From an uncultured bacterium (GTDB lineage: Bacteria > Actinomycetota > Coriobacteriia > Coriobacteriales > Coriobacteriaceae): 64,000 nt of DNA. Below the pieces are notes generated by a model. It saw only the letters and a program-made list of their open reading frames with translations, was not told the DNA's origin and ran no database searches. The DNA lies in the NCBI GenBank assembly GCA_905214465.1, contig CAJMMD010000001.1, positions 124,001 through 188,000 of the forward strand, read 5' to 3'. Positions 57,707 through 64,000 of this stretch are shown one piece after another (the stretch's first letter is position 1; each line of letters opens with the position of its first letter). The position numbers were made by a program, and so were the translations under genes.

Positions 57707-60520
57707 TTACCCCGTGTTCTGCAATCCTGCCGAGACGCCGGTCACAGTCGAAAGAATCAGGCTCATGTACTCGGCCTTCTTCTCCTCGGCCATCTCGTCC
57801 TGGTTCATACGCACCTCGCGAAGGGCGCGAACCTGGGCGATGGATAGGGCGTCAACATAGGGGTTACGCACGCGGACGGCGCAGCCGAGCACGCGGCGAC
57901 GCTGCAGCGGCCACTCGTCACCGACGATGGCAAGAACCCACTTACGCGTGAGCTGCATCTCGGTGAAGACCTTCTCGGACAAATCCTGGCGATCGCCCAG
58001 GTGCAGGTACATCTTGGCGATGCGCTGGTCGGTCTTGGCGATCGACATCTCGATGTTGTCGATAAAGGTGCGGAAGAACGGCCACTCCTGGTAGGCAGCC
58101 TTAAGCTGGTCCAGATCGCCAAACTGCTCGCAGGCGGTACCCAGGCCGTACCAGGCGGCCAGATTGATGCGCGCCTGGCTCCAGCTGAAGATCCACGGAA
58201 TGGTACGCAGGTCGTCGAGCGACTTGGCACCCAAACCGCGCTTGGCGGGACGCGAGCCGATCGGCAGCAGACCGACCTCGGTCAGCGGCGTCACGGTCGA
58301 GAACCACGGTGTAAAGTCCTCGGTGTTCAGCAGGTCCAGATAGCGCTCGTGGCTTACGGCGTTGAGCTTCTCGGCCATATCCCAGAACTTCTGCGTGGTC
58401 TCGGTGTTGGTCTTCTCGACGCTCGGAGCCGACTGCAAAAGCGTTGCGGCGGCAACGGACTCAACATGGCGCTGAGCCAGCGTGCGGTTGCCGTAACGGG
58501 CAAAGATGACCTCGCCCTGCTCGGTGAGCTTAAAGAAGCAGTTGACCGAACCCTTGGGCTGCGCCAGCACGGCCTTGTTGGCCGGACCGCCGCCACGGCC
58601 CACGGCACCGCCGCGACCGTGCATGAGCACCAGATCGATATCGTTTTTCTCGGCCCACTTGGCAATGCGCTCCTGCGCGGAGTGCAGCGCGAGCATGGCC
58701 GTGGTAGGACCGGCATCCTTGGAGGAGTCGGAGTAGCCCAGCATGACCTCCATGCGGCGGTTGGTCTGGGCAAGGCGCTTTTGCACCACGGGCAGCGTAA
58801 GCATCTGGTCGAGCACGTCGACGCAGCCCTCGAGGTCCTCGAGCTGCTCAAACAGCGGGATCACGTCGAGCTCGGGGACATCCTCCTCGTGTGCAAAGGA
58901 CAGGTGGGCAAGCTCAAAGACGTCGGCCACATGCTGGGCGCTCTTGGTGAACGAGATGATGTAGCGGTGCGCCATCTTCTTGCCGTAGCGCTTTTGGATG
59001 GAACCGATAGCACGGAAGGTATCGATGACCTCACGCGTCATGGGCTGCAGGTCGCCATGGATACCGTTCTCGTGGATATCCTTGAGGGCGCGGGCATGCA
59101 CCACGGAGTGCTGACGGAACTCCATCTCGACCATATGGAAGCCGAAGGACTCGACTTGCCAGATGATGGTCTGGACCGGGCCGTAGGCGGCACGGACGGC
59201 ACCGCAGGCGGCCAGCGAACGCTGGACGACGCGCAGGTCATCCAGGAACTCGTCGGCGCTGTGGTACATGGTGTCGGTGATACGGCGCACGGTGGCGTTC
59301 AGACGGTCGGCCATGACGAGCATGACGGCGCGATGCGGCTCGTGCTCGGAGATCAGCTCGGCGCGGGCCGTGTACCGAGGGCTCATCTCGACCTGATGGT
59401 TCCACAGGTTAATGAGCTCGGCCGACGGCTTGCTGTAGGTAGCCTCGAGCGTGAGGTTGCGGCCGATGTGGCGGCACTTGTCCTCGAGCTTGAGCACCAT
59501 GTGCGTAAAGTACTTGGCGGCGACCTCACGGCTCACCTTGGCGGTGACGTTGGGGTTACCGTCGCGGTCGGAACCGATCCAGCTGCCGGGATGGAAGAAC
59601 GCCGGGCACAGCGGCGGCACAGTACCGGCCTTGTCGCCCAGCACCCAATCGTCAAAACGACGATAGATAACGGGGATAACGTCGAACAGCGTGTTATCGA
59701 AGATGTCGATGATGGTATCGGCTTCCTCGACCGGCGTGGGCTTCTTGAGCGCGATGGGGCTCGTACGCACCAGGGCGTCGATCTCCTGCAGCATATGGCG
59801 CTCGTTCTCCACCAGGTCGGAGCCGCCCAGACGCGGACGCTCCTCCAGCAGGTTGGAGATACGGCGGATCTTGCCCTCGACGGCCTTACGACGGGCCTCG
59901 GTGGGATGTGCGGTAAAGACAGGGTGGAACTCGAGCTTGTCGAGCAGCTCGTTGGCACCCTCGACACCCAGCTCATTCACCAGCTGGTGATAGGCAACGG
60001 TAAGCTCGTTGGCAGGATCGACCTCGGTATCGGTCGACGCACCGGCCTCGCGCTCGCGCAGCTGCGCCACACGGTAGTTCTCCTCCGACAGGTTTGCCAG
60101 ATGGAAAAAGCTCGTAAAGGCGCGGACAATGACCTGCTGCTTATCGAGCGGCAGGCTGTCGATCAAATCGACGACCTCACGAAATGCCACGGCAGTGGGC
60201 TCGTCGGCGGTGGGCACGCCCTGCTCGTCGACGGCTTCGTCGGCAGCGCAGGTACCGGGGTTGCCGGCATTGACCACAATCTCGGCTGTCAAAATCTTGT
60301 CGAACAGGTCCGCGATCTCGGGATCATACTCGCTAAGCACACGGCGCTCCAGGCGCAAGAACAGCGCCAGATTGTCGCGCAGCTCCTCGGGGATCTCGAT
60401 CTCGGCGAGACGCTCCCTGGACTCGGCATTCGAGCCGATTCGGTTAACGAGGCGGTTGACCACGGCAGCGACGCGCGCCGCGGCTTCGGGTACAGACTGG
60501 TTGCTTAGGTTCTCAGCCAC
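57707..60520 (-). CDS. ppc: Phosphoenolpyruvate carboxylase
   Basis: The 937-residue enzyme has FTAHPTEARRKAVEGKI with the catalytic His, GSDRDGNPNVTAKVS, MLGYSDSSKDAGPTTAM, the mobile-loop RGGAVGRGGGPANKAVLAQ and the C-terminal TGVSAGLQNTG. It adds bicarbonate to PEP to give oxaloacetate. The GTG at 60520 (VAENLSNQ) follows GGGAGG at normal spacing; an ATG four codons earlier has its ribosome binding site too close. Confidence 0.96.
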   Translation of the reverse strand: MAENLSNQSVPEAAARVAAVVNRLVNRIGSNAESRERLAEIEIPEELRDNLALFLRLERRVLSEYDPEIADLFDKILTAEIVVNAGNPGTCAADEAVDEQGVPTADEPTAVAFREVVDLIDSLPLDKQQVIVRAFTSFFHLANLSEENYRVAQLREREAGASTDTEVDPANELTVAYHQLVNELGVEGANELLDKLEFHPVFTAHPTEARRKAVEGKIRRISNLLEERPRLGGSDLVENERHMLQEIDALVRTSPIALKKPTPVEEADTIIDIFDNTLFDVIPVIYRRFDDWVLGDKAGTVPPLCPAFFHPGSWIGSDRDGNPNVTAKVSREVAAKYFTHMVLKLEDKCRHIGRNLTLEATYSKPSAELINLWNHQVEMSPRYTARAELISEHEPHRAVMLVMADRLNATVRRITDTMYHSADEFLDDLRVVQRSLAACGAVRAAYGPVQTIIWQVESFGFHMVEMEFRQHSVVHARALKDIHENGIHGDLQPMTREVIDTFRAIGSIQKRYGKKMAHRYIISFTKSAQHVADVFELAHLSFAHEEDVPELDVIPLFEQLEDLEGCVDVLDQMLTLPVVQKRLAQTNRRMEVMLGYSDSSKDAGPTTAMLALHSAQERIAKWAEKNDIDLVLMHGRGGAVGRGGGPANKAVLAQPKGSVNCFFKLTEQGEVIFARYGNRTLAQRHVESVAAATLLQSAPSVEKTNTETTQKFWDMAEKLNAVSHERYLDLLNTEDFTPWFSTVTPLTEVGLLPIGSRPAKRGLGAKSLDDLRTIPWIFSWSQARINLAAWYGLGTACEQFGDLDQLKAAYQEWPFFRTFIDNIEMSIAKTDQRIAKMYLHLGDRQDLSEKVFTEMQLTRKWVLAIVGDEWPLQRRRVLGCAVRVRNPYVDALSIAQVRALREVRMNQDEMAEEKKAEYMSLILSTVTGVSAGLQNTG

Positions 60521-60777
60521 GTTTCCTCCCATTCCTCCTTCTATGCACGTAACATGCGGTATTCATTATAGGCGCTTGAGAAATACTTTCGACACTGATT
60601 GCGCTTTACCACACAAAAGTATTTTCTGCATTGCAAAGGTTTTTGCCCTAAATGGTCGTATTTCTCGGTGGGCGGCATACGTAAACGGAGGCATTCCGCA
60701 TAAAAGCGAAACACCCCCGTAACAATCGCTCTCCATGAGCAGGGCACGTTAGCAGGCCCGAAGCTCAAAAAGATGCG

Positions 60778-62091
60778 CTACAGGCGTTCGCGAACCGCCT
60801 CGACGACGTTGTCCAGATCGGCGAGCACCTCGTCATGGCTCTGCATGTCGCGCACTTTGACCTTGCCGGCGGCAAGCTCGTCGCCACCCAGGACCAAGAT
60901 GAGCTTGGCGCCTACCTTATCGGCTTGCTTAAACTGGGCCTTGAGCGAACGACCCTGATAGTCGGCCTCGGTCACAATCCCTGCGGCGCGAAGCTCCTGC
61001 GTAATGGCAAAGACGTTCTGACGCAGCTCCTTGCCGGCGTTGGCGACATAGACGCACGGGGCCTCATCGGCACCCAAATCGCTGCCAAAGGCCTGCAGGG
61101 CCAGCAGGGCGCGCTCAAAACCGACAGCAAAGCCGACGCCCGCCGTGGGCTTGCCACCCTCGAGCTCGACCAGGCCATCGTAGCGGCCGCCGCCGCCGAT
61201 GGAGCCGACGCCGGCGCCAGGGGCCTCGACCTCAAAGACAGTACGGGTGTAGTAGTCCAGGCCGCGCACCAAGGTGGGATCCTCGACATACTCGATACCG
61301 GCGGCATCCAGATAGCGCTTGACCTGCTCGTAGTGCTCGCGGCACTCATCGCACAGGTTGTCACCCATCAGCGGAGCCTCGGCCATGATCTCGCGGCAGT
61401 GGTCGTTCTTGCAGTCGAAGGCACGCAGCGGGTTGAGCTCGGCGCGCTCGCGGCACTCATCGCACATCTCGTCGGCGTGATCGAGGATGAACTGCTTAAC
61501 CTGCTCGCGATAAGCCGGACGGCACTGGGCGTCACCCATCGAGTTGATGAGCAGACGAAGCTTGGAAAGATCGAAGCCCAGGCGCTTGTAGAACTCCATG
61601 AGCATGATGATGCACTCGGCATCTGCCGCCGGATCGGGAGCGCCGAGCCACTCGATGCCCACCTGGTGGAACTGGCGCAGGCGGCCCTTCTGGGGACGCT
61701 CGCCGCGGAACATGGCCTCGGCGTAGTACGCCTTAAACGGCGTGGAGCCCTGGGGCACCAGATTGTTCTCGACGACGGCGCGCACCACGCCGGCCGTGCC
61801 CTCGGGGCGAAGTGCTAGGCGCTGCTTGGGCTTGAGTTTGGTGTCGGTGCCCTCGGTAAAGACGCGCTCCAGGTTGGCACCGCTGAACACACGGAACATT
61901 TCCTTGCGCACGACGTCGGTCGACTGGCCGATACCGTGGACAAACACGTCCACCTGCTCGATCGCGGGCGTCTCGATGGGTTTAAAACCAAACGGCTCGA
62001 ACACGCCGGCCGCAATCTGCTGCATCTTTTGCCAGGCGCGCATCTCGGCGCCGATAAGGTCGCGGGTTCCCTCCGCCTTCTGTGCCTGCAT
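60778..62091 (-). CDS. hisS: Histidyl-tRNA synthetase
   Basis: The 437-residue class II synthetase has EGTRDLIGAEMRAWQ, motif 2 region LRPEGTAGVVRAVVE and QFHQVGIEWLGA, the histidine-binding RGLDYYTRTVFEVEA, a Cys-rich insert (DEMCDECRERAE; CDECREHYEQ), motif 3 and the anticodon domain. It charges tRNA-His. MQAQKAEG at 62091 follows AAAGG. It is probably co-transcribed with nothing else; ppc follows after 257 bases. Confidence 0.97.
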   Translation of the reverse strand: MQAQKAEGTRDLIGAEMRAWQKMQQIAAGVFEPFGFKPIETPAIEQVDVFVHGIGQSTDVVRKEMFRVFSGANLERVFTEGTDTKLKPKQRLALRPEGTAGVVRAVVENNLVPQGSTPFKAYYAEAMFRGERPQKGRLRQFHQVGIEWLGAPDPAADAECIIMLMEFYKRLGFDLSKLRLLINSMGDAQCRPAYREQVKQFILDHADEMCDECRERAELNPLRAFDCKNDHCREIMAEAPLMGDNLCDECREHYEQVKRYLDAAGIEYVEDPTLVRGLDYYTRTVFEVEAPGAGVGSIGGGGRYDGLVELEGGKPTAGVGFAVGFERALLALQAFGSDLGADEAPCVYVANAGKELRQNVFAITQELRAAGIVTEADYQGRSLKAQFKQADKVGAKLILVLGGDELAAGKVKVRDMQSHDEVLADLDNVVEAVRERL

Positions 62092-62155
62092 GGGCAAACA
62101 CCTTTCTTTTGTATCGCGTCATAGGTAGTGGTCATTATACGGCACAAACTCAAAC

Positions 62156-62217
62156 CGCGGCGGTGCATCTGACCGAACGAGGGTATGGGGACTCGTTCGG
62201 CCAGATGCACCGCCGCG
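62156..62217. repeat. Long hairpin upstream of hisS
   Basis: Two 26-base arms (62156-62181 and 62192-62217) pair with a single mismatch around GGTATGGGGA. On the minus strand it is followed by GTTTGAGTTTG and, 12 bases further, by TATAAT of the presumed hisS promoter. Confidence 0.7.
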
Positions 62218-62221
62218 ACAG

Positions 62222-62370
62222 CTGATCCGCTTTCCTCCGACCCCTTCGGGTCACATGATCTGCTGGGGACGAAGGAAAGCGGACCGTCCTTTGACCTGCG
62301 GCGACCTTGGAAACCGAATGATGGTACGAGCATCCATTCGGCTCCCAAGACCGCCGCGGGCAGATCAGGG
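62222..62370. other. Multi-branched foldable region between the MFS remnant and hisS
   Basis: Pairs seen include CCGCTTTCCT/AGGAAAGCGG (about 62228-62283) with inner GACCC/GGGTC, GATCTGC/GCAGATC (about 62260-62368), GCGGCG/CGCCGC with CTTGG/CCAAG, and CCGAATG/CATTCGG. Some pairs compete. No reading frame with a ribosome binding site is present. It may be a structured RNA; only one copy is in the window. Confidence 0.45.
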
Positions 62371-62395
62371 TGAGCCGGCAAACGCGGCAGCGCCC

Positions 62396-62804
62396 TTACT
62401 CTCCCGCCGCGCTCGCGCGCAGCTTGGCGGCAATGGGCTCGGATGCCAGCAGGAACACGAGCATGACCACGGAGCACGCCAGGCATACAATCCAGGTGCT
62501 CGCAAAGGAGCCCGTGGCATCGAACAGCACGCCCGAGACGATGGCGCCCACGGTGCCGCCGACCATCTCGAGCGAGGTAATGGTGCCCGCTGCCTTACCC
62601 AGGTCGGCCATGCCAAACTGCTTAGACGCAGCGATCGTGGGCGTTGGAGATGTTGTACTGCGCAAGAGAAATTCCCAAGTCGCTGACGATGAGCGGCTGG
62701 AACAGGCTCATGCAGTTGACGAAAATGGTGTAGCACGTGGCCATGATCACGAAGCCAGAGGCCACCACGAACCAGCCAGGGAAAAATTTACGTTGCTGGG
62801 ACAT
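62396..62804 (-). pseudogene. MFS transporter remnant with internal deletion and frameshift
   Basis: From the ATG at 62804 (AAGGAG upstream) the frame gives an MFS N-terminus (KFFPGWFVVASGFVIMATCY; SLFQPLIVSDLGISLAQYN), then stops at 62622. A different frame down to 62396 gives an MFS C-terminal piece (ADLGKAAGTITSLEMVGGTV; FASTWIVCLACSVVMLVFLL). Together they cover about 135 residues where such transporters have about 400, so roughly 800 bases are missing. It sat directly behind the M20 gene, three bases after its stop, and probably carried that enzyme's substrate or product. Confidence 0.8.
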
Positions 62805-62807
62805 GGA

Positions 62808-64000
62808 TTACTCCTTGTGGTCCGCAATGTATCCGAGAGCGACGGCGGCATAAGCCGCGGCGCCGAGGGGAAGCTCGGCATCGTTAAAGCGCGCCTTGGG
62901 ATGATGCTGGGCAAAATGCTCGTCCGTATCGGTCACGGCCGCGCCCACCGTAAAGTACGCACTTGGGATCTCGCTCGAGATAAGTGCGAAATCCTCGCTC
63001 GCCATGGCGTGGAATAGCGGCAGGAAGGCAGCCTTGGGCAGCACCGCGCCCACGTAGCCAAGCGAGGCCTGGGTCATATCGCTGTCGAGCACGAGCGGCG
63101 GAACGTCCGAAAGCGTCTCGATGGTTGCCGGCGTACGATATGTTGCGGCAACGCCGTTGACGACCTCGGCGATACGCTCCTTGAGATGAGCCATGAGCTC
63201 GACATCGAAGCCGCGCAGCGTTCCCTCGAGCACGCAGGTGTCGGGAATGACGTTGGCAGCCTGACCGCCGGCAAACTTACCAACGGCAAGTGCAACTTCC
63301 TTGGCCGCCGGCACCTCGCGGGAGATAAGCTCCTGGAGCGCTAGGTGCACATGCACGCCCGCCGTAATGGGGTCGATGCAAATCTCGGGGCTCGAGCCAT
63401 GGCCACCCTTGCCCTGCAGCGTGATGCGGAAACCGTACACGCCCGAGAGCGCCGGACTCCCATAGAGCACTAGGCCGAGCGGCGACTGGCTGTTGACGTG
63501 CATGGCAAAAGTTGCCTGAGGACGCGGGTTCTCGAGCAAGCCGTCGGCGATGGCAGCGCGTGCCCCCTCAAAGGTCTCCTCACCCGGCTGGAACAGCAGT
63601 TTGACGGTGGCATTGGCGTCGACAAGCTCGGCCTCGCGGGCCTTGAGCAAACGGGCCGCGCCGAGCAGCGCCGTCGCATGCATATCGTGGCCACAAGCGT
63701 GCATGCAGCCGTTGGTGGATGCAAAGGGCTCGCCCGATTCCTCGGCAACGGGCAGGGCATCCATGTCGCCGCGAAGCATGATAACCGTACCGGCTTGTTC
63801 GTCCGTGCAGACGCCATTGCCCTGGGCCGCGGCGGCACCGGCGCCGACAAGGCCCACAACGCAGGAACCATCGACGAGCGTGGCAAACGGGATGTCCATC
63901 TCGGTCAAGCGCGCTTGGATATACGCAGAGGTCTGTGGGAGGCTATTACCCAGCTCGGGCATCTGGTGTAGATCGTGTCGCCATGCGGCAAGCTCACCGG
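62808..64000 (-). CDS. M20 family amidohydrolase (partial, runs off the window end)
   Basis: The visible 396 residues begin inside the family motif AAWRHDLHQMPELGN and continue with the metal-binding DMDALPV, GCMHACGHDMHATALLGAA and LFQPGEETFEGA, a dimerisation domain and a C-terminal AMASEDFALISSE. Such enzymes release acyl or amino-acid groups (hippurate hydrolase, N-acetyl-amino-acid deacylase, p-aminobenzoyl-glutamate hydrolase). The exact substrate is unknown. It precedes the broken MFS gene. Confidence 0.9.
   Translation of the reverse strand, partial: GELAAWRHDLHQMPELGNSLPQTSAYIQARLTEMDIPFATLVDGSCVVGLVGAGAAAAQGNGVCTDEQAGTVIMLRGDMDALPVAEESGEPFASTNGCMHACGHDMHATALLGAARLLKAREAELVDANATVKLLFQPGEETFEGARAAIADGLLENPRPQATFAMHVNSQSPLGLVLYGSPALSGVYGFRITLQGKGGHGSSPEICIDPITAGVHVHLALQELISREVPAAKEVALAVGKFAGGQAANVIPDTCVLEGTLRGFDVELMAHLKERIAEVVNGVAATYRTPATIETLSDVPPLVLDSDMTQASLGYVGAVLPKAAFLPLFHAMASEDFALISSEIPSAYFTVGAAVTDTDEHFAQHHPKARFNDAELPLGAAAYAAVALGYIADHKE

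Noticed and set aside
62092..62395. T-box riboswitch before hisS
   Set aside because: No AGGGTGGNACCGCG-like T-box sequence or specifier layout on the coding strand.

Overview
The window is high-GC, densely packed bacterial DNA. Its gene types, short intergenic gaps, GlnR-like regulator beside glnA and large sugar-acid regulon suggest an actinobacterium of class Coriobacteriia, most likely a gut Collinsella or close relative. This is inferred from gene content and style; there is no rRNA gene in the window, and I found no tRNA gene, CRISPR array or transposase.

Layout. 1-9.4 kb is housekeeping: the end of an ABC exporter, a MATE pump with its MerR regulator, ligA, an HtrA protease, and glnA with a GlnR-like regulator. 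9.5-18.7 kb is the 2-keto-3-deoxygluconate (KDG) block: a LacI regulator, kdgK, eda, a GntR regulator, a YczE-like membrane protein, an AlbA-type regulator, kduD and an RpiB-family isomerase (DhuI type). 18.7-20.7 kb encodes an Old-Yellow-Enzyme flavoprotein. 20.9-29.2 kb is a complete kdpFABC/kdpDE potassium system arranged divergently. 29.3-45.7 kb is a pectin and galacturonate locus read on the minus strand: LacI regulator, uxaC, uxaB, uxaA, GPH-type transporter, GH28, a pectinesterase-esterase fusion, an SGNH esterase, GH105, a TIM-barrel protein and a GltD-like oxidoreductase. 45.8-49.1 kb is a feo iron-uptake operon. 49.3-52.5 kb has HPr, aspS and serB. 52.5-57.2 kb is a lactate racemase (lar) locus. 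57.7-64 kb has ppc, hisS, a broken MFS gene and an M20 amidohydrolase.

How the genes work together. Pectin oligomers appear to be imported and then de-esterified and cut in the cytoplasm, since none of the enzymes shows a signal peptide. Galacturonate goes through UxaC, UxaB and UxaA to KDG. Unsaturated uronates released by GH105 go through DhuI and KduD to KDG. KdgK and Eda then give pyruvate and glyceraldehyde-3-phosphate. Two families of LacI-type operators tie this together: GTGAACGTTCAC sites across the pectin locus, kduD and the yczE promoter, and CGAAACCGATTTCG sites at the kdgK and yczE promoters.

Most notable. The KDG block carries two different candidate structured RNA motifs, each present twice, with conserved loops and stems that change sequence while keeping pairing. 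One (here K1) sits at the 5-prime end of the kdgK and yczE transcripts. The other (K2, about 130 nt, four helices and a possible alternative pairing) sits just upstream of eda and of yczE. They look like cis-regulatory RNAs of a KDG regulon and I do not recognise them. A second unexplained family is a pair of roughly 125-nt nested hairpins at 54974-55098 and 57559-57685, with a conserved core and completely different 29-bp outer stems. Further dispersed repeat families and several long hairpins fill the other intergenic gaps.
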